Below, piece after piece: positions 1 through 8,339 of a stretch of 64,000 nt of DNA. The notes below the pieces were generated by a model. That model was not told the DNA's origin, did no database searches, and saw only the letters and a list, made by a program, of their open reading frames with translations. The position numbers were made by a program, and so were the translations under genes. This DNA is from an uncultured Clostridia bacterium (GTDB taxonomy: Bacteria; Bacillota; Clostridia; TANB77; CAG-508). The stretch spans positions 1-64,000 of the forward strand of contig CALXET010000007.1 in NCBI GenBank assembly GCA_944387405.1, written 5' to 3'. Each line of letters starts with the position of its first letter. Within the stretch, counting starts at the first letter, position 1.

Positions 1-1577
1 AAGTCATTATAACTTTGTCCTATTGCTGCAGATAAAAGACCTCCTTCTGTCATCTTCTCTCCTACAGCTTCTGCTGCTTCATTTGATGCTACTGTACCAT
101 CTTTTTCATATGGAAGTTCAATTCCTGTTTTTGTTCCAAGTCCAAATGCTTTTGCATATTTTGCAAGAGTATCAATTCCAAGTCTATATCCTACTTCATA
201 GAAATAATAGTTACAAGATTTTGCTATAGCCTCTACAACATTAACATTACCATGTCCTATGTGGTAGTCTGTGTATATCCAACAAACTGGATTATGAGCT
301 CTTGGATAAACACCTGTATCATAAAATGTAGTTGATGTTTTTACTTTTCCTTCTTGAAGTCCTGCTATTGCTGTAACCATCTTAAATATTGATCCCGGCG
401 CATATGTTCCTTGAATTGCTCTATTAAATAAAGCATCATTTTTATTATATTCATCTAGTTTAGCTTGTGTAATACCACCTATAAAGTCAGATGGATTATA
501 ATCAGGATAACTCGCCATAGCAAGTACTTCACCTGTTTTTATATTCAAAACTACACATGCTCCACCTTGAGCATCATACTTATGACCAAATTCTCCAGCT
601 CTTATTTTCTTTATGTTTTCTTCTAGTTTCTTTTCTGTAATATATTGCAAATTTGCATCAATTGTTAAAACAATACTAGAACCTCCGACAGCTTCTTTTG
701 TAGTATATTCTCCAGTAATCGTTCCATCAACTGACATATCAATTTCTTTCGTTCCATCTTGCCCTTTTAAATATTTTTCAAATAACTTTTCTATACCATT
801 TTTTCCAATATAATCATCTCGATCATATGATTCAGTATCTTTTTCATACTCGTCTTGGCTAATCTTACCAATATATCCCACTATATGTGATGCTAAATTT
901 GATTGTGGATATACTCTTTGTGAAACCACATCAATAGTTATACCTGAAAGCTCTCCATTTCTCTCTTCAATTTGTAAAGCACTTGCCCTTGATATTCCTT
1001 CTGCAAGTTCAATTGGTTTAGTAGCCGTATAACCTGTTAAATCTATTGTATATCTTAATGCAACAATCTTTCTTGCATCTTGAGGATTTTCAACTTTTAC
1101 GTCATATTTATCTTTTAATATATAGAAAGCTTCTTCCGCACTTGCAGCACTATCTATCTTATTTGTTTCTTTCCATTTGCTTAATTCTTCTTGATCCTCA
1201 ATAGTATATTCATAAGGTTCAACTGTAATTGGCAATTCATCAATATATGTATCCTTGTTTGATTCTAGTATTTGACTAAAAGTAAGAAGTGCATTATTTA
1301 GCTCATCATTGCTAACTTTTGTTTTAAATAGTTCTACATTAAATCCCATTTTTGTATCTGCTAAAACTGTTCCTGTTCTATCATATATTTTTCCCCTTGC
1401 AGCTTCAACTTCCGTTTCTCTAGAAAGTCTAGTATTTGAAGTCTCCCTATATTCTTCTCCATGTACTATTTGAAGATTAAATAATTGAACTAATAAAATA
1501 ACTCCGATTACATAAACTATTGATGTAATTATGTTAAATCTAAAGTTAGATTTTTCTAATTCTGATTTACGAGCCAA
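1..1577 (-). CDS. mrdA: Penicillin-binding protein 2 (class B PBP), 3'-truncated by window edge
   Basis: Peptidoglycan D,D-transpeptidase of the elongation complex, working with MreBCD and RodA. About 525 residues are visible, read leftwards from a TTG start at 1577 behind AAGGTG; no in-frame ATG is nearer. A single N-terminal membrane helix (residues ~12-32) is followed by the PBP dimerisation region and the transpeptidase domain. The active-site tetrad PGSIFK (Ser ~396, Lys ~399) and the SCN triad (~454) are present; the KTG motif lies beyond base 1. It is the last visible gene of the DUF4321-radC-mreBCD operon, 25 bases after mreD. The family assignment is secure; the mrdA/pbp2 name rests on operon context. 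Confidence 0.93.
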   Translation of the reverse strand, partial: MARKSELEKSNFRFNIITSIVYVIGVILLVQLFNLQIVHGEEYRETSNTRLSRETEVEAARGKIYDRTGTVLADTKMGFNVELFKTKVSNDELNNALLTFSQILESNKDTYIDELPITVEPYEYTIEDQEELSKWKETNKIDSAASAEEAFYILKDKYDVKVENPQDARKIVALRYTIDLTGYTATKPIELAEGISRASALQIEERNGELSGITIDVVSQRVYPQSNLASHIVGYIGKISQDEYEKDTESYDRDDYIGKNGIEKLFEKYLKGQDGTKEIDMSVDGTITGEYTTKEAVGGSSIVLTIDANLQYITEKKLEENIKKIRAGEFGHKYDAQGGACVVLNIKTGEVLAMASYPDYNPSDFIGGITQAKLDEYNKNDALFNRAIQGTYAPGSIFKMVTAIAGLQEGKVKTSTTFYDTGVYPRAHNPVCWIYTDYHIGHGNVNVVEAIAKSCNYYFYEVGYRLGIDTLAKYAKAFGLGTKTGIELPYEKDGTVASNEAAEAVGEKMTEGGLLSAAIGQSYND

Positions 1578-1602
1578 ATTTTCACCTTCTTTCTTTTTTA
1601 TT

Positions 1603-2139
1603 TTAGAAATATCTAGTTAATATATTTCTTTCTTTAAAATAGCTTTCTAATAAATTTCCTAATTTTCTCATTGGATTATATAAAATACTTGTTATAATCG
1701 TATTATACAATACTTCAATTAATAATATTTTCATAAATGTTCCCATTTCAGTTTCAAATCCAAATATAAATATATTTAATCCGTAAAGACCAATTTCATA
1801 AACTATCGTTGCAAGTATTACCATAATAATAATTGTTAATCTACTATCTTTTGAAAAGTTCTTATCTAAATATGTTGAAAGTACACTTATAATTGTAAGC
1901 ATTATAGCAGTAGTACCTACAAATTGTCTTCCAACTTCAAAATCTATTGTAAGTCCCATTATAACAGATAATACAAGTGCAAAGTAATTGCTAGTAAATA
2001 ATCCTAAAAAAAGTGCAAGAATTATAAATAAATTTGGAGATACTCCTGCAATTGTAAACCAATTAAAGAAATTAGTTTGAATAAAATATATAATTAAAAA
2101 CGATATATATGTTATTACTCCTATTAAAATCTTTTTCAT
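1603..2139 (-). CDS. mreD: Rod shape-determining protein MreD
   Basis: Integral membrane member of the MreBCD elongasome, 178 residues, with about five hydrophobic helices spread over the whole length, as expected for MreD. Sequence conservation in this family is weak, so the assignment leans on its position directly after mreC (9-base gap) and before PBP2. It starts at an ATG preceded by AGGGG. Charged residues cluster between helices and in the C-terminal tail (ESYFKERN). Regulation is presumably by the operon promoter upstream of the DUF4321 gene. Confidence 0.9.
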   Translation of the reverse strand: MKKILIGVITYISFLIIYFIQTNFFNWFTIAGVSPNLFIILALFLGLFTSNYFALVLSVIMGLTIDFEVGRQFVGTTAIMLTIISVLSTYLDKNFSKDSRLTIIIMVILATIVYEIGLYGLNIFIFGFETEMGTFMKILLIEVLYNTIITSILYNPMRKLGNLLESYFKERNILTRYF

Positions 2140-2148
2140 AATATCCCC

Positions 2149-2964
2149 TTAATTCTTAATTACAAGTACTGTATAAAGCTTTGAGAAATCAACAGCTGTC
2201 TCTACTACAGCATATCTATCAGTTAAATTGTTTGTATTTACAACATTACTTACAGTTCCTATTGTTATTCCTTTTGGATATATTCCTCCAATTCCAGATG
2301 TTACTACTGTATCTCCTACTAGTATCTCTGAAGATGTATCTATATAAGTTGCTCTAAGCTCTGATGTGCTATCTATAGATCCTTTACATATTATACTTTC
2401 TGAAGATGTTGTAATCATTGCACTTACAGAACTTGAAGCATCTACAATTACTTGAACTGTTGCAGAATTGTCTGTTGCAGAGACAACATGTCCAACTAGA
2501 CCTTCTTCAGCAAGTACTGTCATTCCTGCATCAACGCCTTGTTTTTTACCAACATTTATAATAAGCTGACTACTATAATTACTAATATCTCTATCTATTA
2601 TATCTGCTGCAACTGACTCATATGTGCTATACTTATCCTTTAACACAGCATATTCCTGAAGACTTGCATTTTGAGCTTTTATAATTTCTAGCTCACGAAG
2701 TTGCTCTTCTAATTCGCTATTTCTATTTTTAAGATCTTCATTTTCTTTTTTCAAAGTTTCTAAATCTGTAAAAAATGCATCATTACCAGTTATTTTATTT
2801 TTTAAATACGTAAATCCATTTTGTACAGGCTTAATCACAGCTGTTGAAATACTTTGAGCATATGATAGATTTTTAATATCTACATTAGTTAAAAAAACTA
2901 ATAAAGCAAGTACAATTATAGTAATTACTGTACTTATTATGCCTGGATGTTTAGCTTTATACAT
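2149..2964 (-). CDS. mreC: Cell shape-determining protein MreC
   Basis: Extracytoplasmic elongasome scaffold. The 271 residues contain an N-terminal transmembrane helix (~11-27), a Leu/Glu/Lys-rich coiled coil (~65-105, with the run KKENEDLKNRNSELEEQL), then the two-barrel MreC core with the typical glycine-rich turns GKKQGVDAGMTV and EEGLVGHV, and VVTSGIGGIYPKGITIG near the end. Length is normal for the family. It lies two bases after mreB and nine before mreD, so it is translationally linked to both. Confidence 0.95.
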   Translation of the reverse strand: MYKAKHPGIISTVITIIVLALLVFLTNVDIKNLSYAQSISTAVIKPVQNGFTYLKNKITGNDAFFTDLETLKKENEDLKNRNSELEEQLRELEIIKAQNASLQEYAVLKDKYSTYESVAADIIDRDISNYSSQLIINVGKKQGVDAGMTVLAEEGLVGHVVSATDNSATVQVIVDASSSVSAMITTSSESIICKGSIDSTSELRATYIDTSSEILVGDTVVTSGIGGIYPKGITIGTVSNVVNTNNLTDRYAVVETAVDFSKLYTVLVIKN

Positions 2965-2966
2965 AT

Positions 2967-3989
2967 TTATCTTCTCCTTTTAGATTGTAATTGTTTTAAT
3001 TTTGAAACATCTTCTAAAGACTTTTCTGTTCCAAGAGCTACACATTGCATTGGATCTAATGCAACATAAGTATTTATTCCTGTCTTATCTTTTATAAGTT
3101 CATCTATTTTCTTTAATTTTGCTAGTCCACCTGTTAGTAATATTCCTCTTTCTGTAATATCTGCTGCAAGTTCTGGAGGTGTTTTCTCTAAAGTAAGTTT
3201 AATTGCAGCTATAATCTTATTGACTGATGATTCAATTGCATATAAAACTTGTTCTGAATTAATTGTAATCTCTTTTGGAAGTCCTGTTTTTAAATCTCTT
3301 CCCTTTATTTCCATTGATTCTAGCATTCCTGGTTTTACAGTCGCAATAGACATCTTTATATGTTCAGCACATGATTCACTAATATCTAAATTTTTAAATC
3401 TTCTTACATAATCAACTATATTTTTGTCTAAATCGTCTCCTGCAACTCTAATAGAATTTGTTACCACTATTCCACCCATTGAAATAACTGCAACTTCTGT
3501 AGTTCCGCTTCCCATGTCCACAATTAATACTCCTGTAGGTTCAGCAATATTTATATTACATCCAATAGCAGCAGCTAAAGGCTCATCTATCAAATATACC
3601 TCTTTAACTCCTGCATCGTATACTGCCTCTTCAACAGCTCTTTTTTCCACTTCAGTAATTCCAGATGGAACAGCAACTACAGCTTTTGTCCTCGCCATCC
3701 CATATTTTTTATTAATTCTATTCATTATATCTTTAAGCATAATTTCTGTTGCAGATAAATCAGCAATAACTCCATTTTTTAGTGGTCTTACTACTTTTAT
3801 CTTATCTGGAGATCTTCCAAGCATCTCCTTAGCTTCATATCCTGTAGCAATAAGGCTTTTTTTCTTTGTATCAAAAGCCACTACTGACGGCTCATTTATT
3901 ATTACTCCTTTATCTTTCATTGCAACTATTATAGAAGTTGTCCCTAAATCAATTCCTATACATCTTGTTGTAAAATTTAAAAAGCTCAT
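2967..3989 (-). CDS. mreB: Rod shape-determining protein MreB
   Basis: Bacterial actin that forms membrane-associated filaments and directs lateral wall synthesis. The 340 residues show the actin-fold nucleotide motifs: phosphate-1 GIDLGTTS near residue 13, connect-1/phosphate-2 region VDMGSGTTEVAV (~158), and the adenosine loop GILLTGGLAKL (~284). The N-terminus carries hydrophobic and aromatic residues (MSFLNFT) that could serve as membrane contact. It is full length, starts at ATG behind a GGGGG-type site, and is followed two bases later by mreC. In Bacillus too, radC precedes mreB. Confidence 0.96.
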   Translation of the reverse strand: MSFLNFTTRCIGIDLGTTSIIVAMKDKGVIINEPSVVAFDTKKKSLIATGYEAKEMLGRSPDKIKVVRPLKNGVIADLSATEIMLKDIMNRINKKYGMARTKAVVAVPSGITEVEKRAVEEAVYDAGVKEVYLIDEPLAAAIGCNINIAEPTGVLIVDMGSGTTEVAVISMGGIVVTNSIRVAGDDLDKNIVDYVRRFKNLDISESCAEHIKMSIATVKPGMLESMEIKGRDLKTGLPKEITINSEQVLYAIESSVNKIIAAIKLTLEKTPPELAADITERGILLTGGLAKLKKIDELIKDKTGINTYVALDPMQCVALGTEKSLEDVSKLKQLQSKRRR

Positions 3990-3999
3990 TTATGTCCCC

Positions 4000-4710
4000 C
4001 TAGTCTGTTTTTCTGAAATTTATACTTTCATAAATCCCATCGCCAATTACTATGTGGTCAAGTAATTCTATACCAAGCATCTTTGATGTTTCATATAATC
4101 TTTTGGTAAGATTAATATCTTCTATACTTGGTTTTGGATTTCCGCTTGGATGATTATGTACTAAAATTATTTTACTAGCACCACTTTTTATTGGCTCACA
4201 TAATATATCTTTCAATTCTACAATTGCATAATTTGTACTTCCTGTAGAAATATTTGAAATTTTTATTACTTTATTTTTTGTATTTAGCATAATTAATTTA
4301 ACTATTTCTCTTTTCTCATATCTCAAATCTGACATAACAAGTTTTGCTGCATCTTTAGTACTATATATAGTAATATCATTATTAATTGGATTTTCTATTC
4401 TCTTCGTAATCTCTCCCAATGCCTTTATTCTAATTGCTTTTACTTTTCCTATACCTTTTACTTTTTTTAATGAATTTAATGATATGTCCTGAATAAATCT
4501 TAAACTATTATTTTCTGTATCATTTAATTTCAAAATACGTTGAGCAAGAGATATTGAGGTTTCTTCTTTCGTGCCACTTCCAATTATAATGGATAACAGT
4601 TCTGAATTTGAAAGCGAACCTTCTCCATATAATTCAAGCTTTTCATAAGGCCTTTCTGATAAAGGAATTTCTTTTATTTTTATAGTATACTCCTTTCTAT
4701 ATAGCCCCAT
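4000..4710 (-). CDS. radC: RadC/YsnA family JAB1-fold protein
   Basis: DNA-repair-associated protein of the RadC family; despite the name its biochemical role is unsettled. The 236 residues have an N-terminal helix-hairpin-helix region (LKKVKGIGKVKAIRIKALGE, ~75-95) and a C-terminal JAB1/MPN-like metalloprotease fold with the zinc motif HNHPSGNPKPS and a following Asp (ED), then DHIVIGDG. The metal ligands of the family are all present. It sits 10 bases upstream of mreB in the shape operon, a linkage widespread in Firmicutes. Confidence 0.94.
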   Translation of the reverse strand: MGLYRKEYTIKIKEIPLSERPYEKLELYGEGSLSNSELLSIIIGSGTKEETSISLAQRILKLNDTENNSLRFIQDISLNSLKKVKGIGKVKAIRIKALGEITKRIENPINNDITIYSTKDAAKLVMSDLRYEKREIVKLIMLNTKNKVIKISNISTGSTNYAIVELKDILCEPIKSGASKIILVHNHPSGNPKPSIEDINLTKRLYETSKMLGIELLDHIVIGDGIYESINFRKTD

Positions 4711-4721
4711 TTAATTTATTA

Positions 4722-4976
4722 TTACACTTTTCTATAAATTAATACTGCAAGTATCATTCCTATAATACTAGCAACATTTATTTTTATCCATAGACCAAAC
4801 GTTATTTTAAGCACACTTAAATCTAAAACTACTGGGTCTGTTAGTCCGAATTCTTCTCCATAGCTTAACCACCATAGCCAGCTTACTTTTTCTGCTAAAA
4901 CTCCTAAAAGACCACCTAGTACGATACCTGATAAAATGAATATTAAAAATACCCATATATTTTTTTCTTTAGTCAT
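4722..4976 (-). CDS. Small membrane protein, DUF4321-type
   Basis: An 84-residue protein with two hydrophobic helices (~8-28 and ~62-81) separated by a Trp-rich loop (WLWWLSYG). It resembles DUF4321 proteins, which are found at the head of radC-mreB operons in Clostridia; no biochemical role is known. It is the first gene of this operon, with a consensus promoter directly upstream and only 11 bases to radC, so it probably functions in or near the elongation machinery (inference from context). Confidence 0.75.
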   Translation of the reverse strand: MTKEKNIWVFLIFILSGIVLGGLLGVLAEKVSWLWWLSYGEEFGLTDPVVLDLSVLKITFGLWIKINVASIIGMILAVLIYRKV

Positions 4977-5024
4977 TTTAATACCTCCACATTTCTTTAC
5001 GGAAATTCGATTTTTAATACAATT

Positions 5025-5053
5025 ATTATATATGTATATATGTCTTTTTTCAA
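5025..5053 (-). promoter_or_regulatory. Sigma-A type promoter of the DUF4321-radC-mreBCD-mrdA operon
   Basis: On the minus strand TTGAAA (5053-5048), a 17-base spacer and TATAAT (5030-5025), about 50 bases upstream of the first start codon. A near-perfect vegetative promoter. Confidence 0.8.
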
Positions 5054-5124
5054 GTTTATTTCATATAAAGTTATACTAATTTTCTTCTTAAATTTTATAT
5101 GAAAAAGTAGCTTAATTTACATAA

Positions 5125-5153
5125 TTGATAAAAAGTCTTTTTTGTGTTAAAAT
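5125..5153 (+). promoter_or_regulatory. Promoter of cassette 1
   Basis: TTGATA, 17-base spacer, TAAAAT, followed by an ATATAT-rich stretch and AGGAGG (5171-5176) eight bases before the ATG at 5185. It drives only the single gene that follows. Confidence 0.75.
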
Positions 5154-5184
5154 ATATGTATATCAAAGTTAGGAGGTATTAGGT

Positions 5185-5436
5185 ATGACTGTAAGAAATG
5201 AATCATCAGTAACCGTATCAATTTCAGGGCGGAAAGTAAATCCGGGGGAAACTGGAACTTTCTATGAAGCCGCATTTGACACTCACGATGTAAATACTAT
5301 CGGAGGATATATTGTTATCACGACTGAATATTCTGAAAGGTATTTTGAGTGTTTCGGATGTATTGAAGCTGTTGAGGGCAAAGAGGTTGATCCTGAAACA
5401 AACCTTCATGAAATTATCATCCGTGATGCTTCTTAA
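5185..5436 (+). CDS. Unknown small protein (cassette 1)
   Basis: An 83-residue protein that I do not recognise. It is Thr/Val/Glu-rich and probably all-beta; it contains two close cysteines (ECFGCIE) and an acidic C-terminal half. No signal peptide or membrane segment. Base composition is clearly more GC-rich than its neighbours, and it uses codons such as CGG (5230) and GGG that native genes here avoid. It is oriented against the flanking minus-strand operon and carries its own promoter, strong AGGAGG site and GC-rich terminator. These traits suggest a horizontally acquired single-gene unit. Function cannot be inferred. Confidence 0.7.
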   Translation: MTVRNESSVTVSISGRKVNPGETGTFYEAAFDTHDVNTIGGYIVITTEYSERYFECFGCIEAVEGKEVDPETNLHEIIIRDAS

Positions 5437-5457
5437 ATTTAACCTGAAAACTTTGAA

Positions 5458-5484
5458 AGCGCGCCACTGGGCGCGTATTTTTTA
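5458..5484 (+). terminator. Rho-independent terminator of cassette 1
   Basis: Stem CGCGCC/GGCGCG (5460-5465 with 5470-5475), loop ACTG, then a T-rich tract TATTTTTTA. It is strikingly GC-rich for this genome, unlike the AT-rich stems of native terminators. Confidence 0.85.
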
Positions 5485-5594
5485 TGCTTTTACTAAATTT
5501 CAACATTTTTACCATATATTTTGCATTTATCTCACTTGTTTTTAAATATATAATAAATATATAAATTAATTATATATTTATGGAGTGATGTCTA

Positions 5595-6053
5595 TTGAAA
5601 ATCTCATATAAAAACGATAATAATCATATTTTTATTGAAATTAGTACACAAGAATTAGAAGAATCAGGAATAGATATCCACAGTTTGTTAAGTATCTGTG
5701 AATATCCCACAGAAAAAAATTTAAATGATACACTTAAATTAAGATCAAATATCAATTTAAGTAATTTTTTTGTTTCTTCAGTTTTCTTCATTAATAATAT
5801 TTGGAAAATAAATTTAGAATTAAAAAAAGTAAATTTAGAAAGTAAAAAAGTAATAAAAAAGAAAGCAACTTTAAATAAACGTATTTACAAAAATCGTAGA
5901 GTCATAAAAGAAAGAAAAGATTTCAAATCTTTTTATGATTATATAAATAATTCGATTTATTCAAAATACATAACTATTAAAAATGGAATTATATTTATTA
6001 AAGATAAATCAAAAGAAAAGTATATTTTAAACTTTTTATCTGAATATGAATAG
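5595..6053 (+). CDS. Hypothetical protein, possible distant MecA-like adaptor
   Basis: A 152-residue, Lys/Asn-rich soluble protein with native AT-rich codon use. The start is a TTG at 5595 behind GGAGTG (seven-base spacing). The N-terminus (strand, then ELEESGIDIHSLL) is faintly reminiscent of the N-terminal domain of MecA-type ClpC adaptors. The C-terminus ends with a short beta-like segment (KYITIKNGIIFIKDK). The middle is a basic linker (~75-110). The MecA resemblance is only by eye and unproven. It is monocistronic, with its own terminator downstream. Confidence 0.6.
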   Translation: MKISYKNDNNHIFIEISTQELEESGIDIHSLLSICEYPTEKNLNDTLKLRSNINLSNFFVSSVFFINNIWKINLELKKVNLESKKVIKKKATLNKRIYKNRRVIKERKDFKSFYDYINNSIYSKYITIKNGIIFIKDKSKEKYILNFLSEYE

Positions 6054-6075
6054 ATATTTCGATTCTTAAAATTTC

Positions 6076-6115
6076 AAAAGACCATTTAATTGAATGGTCT
6101 TTTAATTTTTTTATT
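6076..6115 (+). terminator. Terminator downstream of the 5595 gene
   Basis: Perfect 11-bp stem AAAAGACCATT/AATGGTCTTTT with a six-base loop, followed by AATTTTTTTATTTT on the plus strand. Confidence 0.85.
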
Positions 6116-6119
6116 TTAC

Positions 6120-6154
6120 ATATAAAAAATCCATCAAGTATTTTGATGGATTTT
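6120..6154 (-). terminator. Terminator of the M23 peptidase gene
   Basis: Perfect 12-bp stem AAAATCCATCAA/TTGATGGATTTT (6126-6137 with 6143-6154); on the minus strand it is followed by TTTATA, 14 bases after the stop codon at 6168. Confidence 0.8.
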
Positions 6155-6167
6155 CTTGTTTATTTTA

Positions 6168-7172
6168 TTAATATAACCAATTTTGTGGATTATATGCCAC
6201 ACCATTTACTCTTATCTCTAAATGTAAATGCGGTCCTGTTGAATTTCCTGTTGAACCGACTTTACCAATTACTTCTCCCTGTGAAATTTTTTGTCCTACT
6301 GAAACACCTATACTATTACAATGTGCATAATATGTTTGTACTCCATTTCCATGTGATATAACTATAAGTTTTCCAAGAGATCCTTTCCATCCAGCATGTA
6401 CTACAGTTCCTCCTGCAGCAGCTTTTATTGGAGTTCCAAGTCTTGCTGCTATATCAAGCCCTGTATGTATACTGCTTCTTACACTACTTCTTGAACCAAA
6501 TCTCGAACTGATTGTTCCTGAAATAGGTCTTTTAAGACTAACACCTAAAGCTACTTTGCTAAAAGAAATATTAGCACCTGTACGAATATTTCCTCCACCT
6601 GATGAATAATAATTAGTAGTAGATACTTTTTTCTTTTCTACTGGTTTTTTGTATAGTTTACTAACTACTGTACTTGTTTTCGTTTCTTTTTGTTTTTCAT
6701 CTGAACTATATTTTACTGAATAAGTAATTTCTTTAATATTAGTACTTTTCTTCTTTTTAAGCTCATTTATTACTTCTTCTGCTTCATCATAACTTGAAAC
6801 ATAATATTTTTCTTCTTTATCTACTAAAATAGCATATTGTTTATAATATGGTGTTCCTTTAGCAATTACAGTATCAAAAATTTCTTCATCATTAGAAGTT
6901 ACATCTTTTTTTGAATATACTTCTTCATACTCAGGCATTGAATCTATTTCATAAAAAGCAACCTCTTTTCCGTCGCCACTTTTTATATATAGATTTATCT
7001 TATCTTGTAATTCCTTTTTTTCATCTGTATATCCTACTAGCTCTCCATCTAAATAAACAGCATATGTAGGTTTATATAAGAAATATAAAATTGCTCCAAT
7101 TAAGCAAGCACCAATTAATAACAATAGAATTAATCTTACCGATTTTCTTAAATGGATTAAAACAAATTTCAT
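6168..7172 (-). CDS. Membrane-anchored M23 family (LytM-type) peptidase
   Basis: Probable cell-wall endopeptidase or wall-hydrolase activator. The 334 residues comprise an N-terminal membrane anchor (~12-34), an extracytoplasmic region that includes a Lys-rich section, a Ser/Gly linker (YYSSGGG), and a C-terminal peptidase M23 domain from ~210. The zinc ligands are visible: HTGLD (first His and Asp) and HLHLE (second HxH), plus the G-rich region GSTGNSTGPHL. All catalytic residues are intact. SpoIIQ-like engulfment proteins share this layout, but nothing here distinguishes it from vegetative LytM enzymes. It is monocistronic and divergent from the coat genes. Confidence 0.88.
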   Translation of the reverse strand: MKFVLIHLRKSVRLILLLLIGACLIGAILYFLYKPTYAVYLDGELVGYTDEKKELQDKINLYIKSGDGKEVAFYEIDSMPEYEEVYSKKDVTSNDEEIFDTVIAKGTPYYKQYAILVDKEEKYYVSSYDEAEEVINELKKKKSTNIKEITYSVKYSSDEKQKETKTSTVVSKLYKKPVEKKKVSTTNYYSSGGGNIRTGANISFSKVALGVSLKRPISGTISSRFGSRSSVRSSIHTGLDIAARLGTPIKAAAGGTVVHAGWKGSLGKLIVISHGNGVQTYYAHCNSIGVSVGQKISQGEVIGKVGSTGNSTGPHLHLEIRVNGVAYNPQNWLY

Positions 7173-7198
7173 TAATCATTCTCCTTTATACTCAAAAT

Positions 7199-7227
7199 AT
7201 TTTATACTATTTTAGTTATTTATACAA
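7199..7227 (-). promoter_or_regulatory. Probable promoter of the M23 peptidase gene
   Basis: On the minus strand TTGTAT, a 17-base spacer and TAAAAT, with AAGGAG just before the ATG at 7172. Confidence 0.55.
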
Positions 7228-7433
7228 GTTTTAATTTTCTTAATAAATTAAATTTTTATGTATTTTTTTGTCGTTTTCTCTCTTTTTCTTCTATTTTTAC
7301 GATAATCCTTTTTATTATTAGGGATATTTAAGTTACGATTAATTTCAAAATATTATAAATTTAGGAATAAATTAGGAATAATAAATTTTTTTCAAGGAAT
7401 AATAATAATAAATTTACGAAAGGGATGATATAA

Positions 7434-7622
7434 ATGAGTAATCTAAATCAAATTGAATTACAAAATTTAAGGCACTTAATTGGTAGCTGTGATACTAGTT
7501 ATCACAAATTAACTAATTACGCAAATTGTTGCATTGATCCTCAAGTCAAGCAATTATTTACAAAATCAGCTCAGGATACACTAAATACTAAACAAAAATT
7601 AATGTCATTTTTGTCAAATTAG
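7434..7622 (+). CDS. Small spore-coat-like protein (CotF family relative)
   Basis: A 62-residue helical protein resembling the short CotF-related coat proteins of Clostridia. It has a His/Tyr/Cys-containing helix (SCDTSYHKLTNYANCC) and a second helix ending in KQKLMSFLSN. It begins at ATG behind AAAGGG and lies 9 bases before a longer protein of the same type, so both are co-transcribed. Probably expressed in the mother cell during sporulation. I could not find a convincing sigma-E or sigma-K promoter in the 261-base upstream gap. Confidence 0.65.
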   Translation: MSNLNQIELQNLRHLIGSCDTSYHKLTNYANCCIDPQVKQLFTKSAQDTLNTKQKLMSFLSN

Positions 7623-7631
7623 GAGGATATT

Positions 7632-7877
7632 ATGGAAGAAAAGTATATGGTTAATGATATTTTATCTGATACAAAAGAGTCTCTTAAAACTTACCAAAGC
7701 GTTATTACAGAAGCTGGTAACACAAATTTAAGGCAAACTTTACAAGAAATTAGAAACTCGGCAGAAACTTTTCAATATGACTTATATAGAGTTGCTGAAC
7801 TTAAAGGATATTATTCTCCAGCTTCTCCAGCTTCATCAAATGAAATAAATCAAGTAAAAACAGAATTTCAAGAATAA
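7632..7877 (+). CDS. Spore coat protein, CotF family
   Basis: An 81-residue protein of the coat F domain type: a four-helix-bundle half with MVNDILSDTKESLKTYQS and RQTLQEIRNSAETFQYDLY, then a Tyr/Pro/Ser-rich tail (KGYYSPASPASS) typical of clostridial coat proteins. Strong AGGAGG (7622-7627) overlaps the stop of the preceding gene. Known members coat the spore; it is one of several independent signs that the organism sporulates. Confidence 0.75.
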   Translation: MEEKYMVNDILSDTKESLKTYQSVITEAGNTNLRQTLQEIRNSAETFQYDLYRVAELKGYYSPASPASSNEINQVKTEFQE

Positions 7878-7888
7878 AAATATTATAT

Positions 7889-7925
7889 ATTATATTGGAT
7901 AATTAAGTTAATTATCCAATATAAT
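7889..7925. repeat. 37-base perfect inverted repeat between coat gene and cassette 2
   Basis: Two 18-base arms, 7889-7906 and 7908-7925, are exact reverse complements around a single G at 7907. It lacks a U-tract on either side, so it is not a canonical intrinsic terminator, although it could stop transcription of the coat genes or act as an operator 13 bases upstream of the cassette 2 -35 box. Confidence 0.8.
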
Positions 7926-7937
7926 GGTTTACATAAG

Positions 7938-7966
7938 TTGACTACTTTGTTAAAAGAAAGTATAAT
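7938..7966 (+). promoter_or_regulatory. Promoter of cassette 2
   Basis: TTGACT, 17-base spacer, TATAAT, followed by ATATATATACATT; AGGAGG at 7989-7994. Near-consensus sigma-A promoter. Confidence 0.82.
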
Positions 7967-8002
7967 ATATATATACATTAATCGCAAAAGGAGGTAGACA
8001 TC

Positions 8003-8287
8003 ATGAAAGATTTTCAGGAACTCTATATAAAATCGTCTGAGTTCTATTCCGGCGAAACCGATGTGGAAATTACAGAAGATGAATTGTCAGAAGTCGTAAA
8101 CGCATTATACTCTTATCGGCAAAATGACTCATCAAAAATACTGTTTGCTATACTTTTCCACTTTGGTAAAATTTCCGATATAAACGATTACATAAGACAT
8201 ATTAAACGTCAACTTGTAGAGTATGAAGAACTTTACGCAGAGTATCTTGAAGATCAACGCGATTGCGCACAACAGGAGAGAACCTAA
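8003..8287 (+). CDS. Unknown acidic helical protein (cassette 2)
   Basis: A 94-residue protein, strongly acidic (many Glu/Asp in EITEDELSEVV and EYEELYAEYLEDQRD), predicted largely helical with one hydrophobic stretch (ILFAILFHFGKI). I do not recognise it. Codon use is foreign to the surroundings (for example CGG at 8117, GGC, GCC). The stop codon TAA at 8285 lies in the loop of the gene's own terminator, so the end of the CDS and the hairpin are overlaid. Function unknown; the small acidic character would fit a nucleic-acid mimic or inhibitor, but that is only speculation. Confidence 0.7.
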   Translation: MKDFQELYIKSSEFYSGETDVEITEDELSEVVNALYSYRQNDSSKILFAILFHFGKISDINDYIRHIKRQLVEYEELYAEYLEDQRDCAQQERT

Positions 8288-8312
8288 TGTTTGGGTTTTC
8301 TCCCTTTTTTTT
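8275..8312 (+). terminator. Terminator of cassette 2, overlapping its stop codon
   Basis: Stem GGAGAGAACC/GGTTTTCTCC (one G-U pair), loop containing the TAA stop, then eight T residues. The T-tract runs directly into the TTGACA of the next cassette. Confidence 0.85.
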
Positions 8313-8339
8313 GACATTTTACATAATTTCTTGTATAAT
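8311..8339 (+). promoter_or_regulatory. Promoter of cassette 3
   Basis: Exact consensus TTGACA, 17-base spacer, TATAAT. The -35 box begins within the last bases of the preceding terminator T-tract. A ~100-base leader follows with a small ATGCAA/TTGCAT hairpin, then AAAGGAGG at 8431-8438. Confidence 0.85.

Noticed and set aside
5595..6053. Firm assignment as MecA adaptor
   Set aside because: Similarity is limited to a short N-terminal stretch seen by eye; left as hypothetical.
7889..7925. Calling the palindrome an intrinsic terminator
   Set aside because: No U-tract follows on either strand, so it is listed as an inverted repeat.
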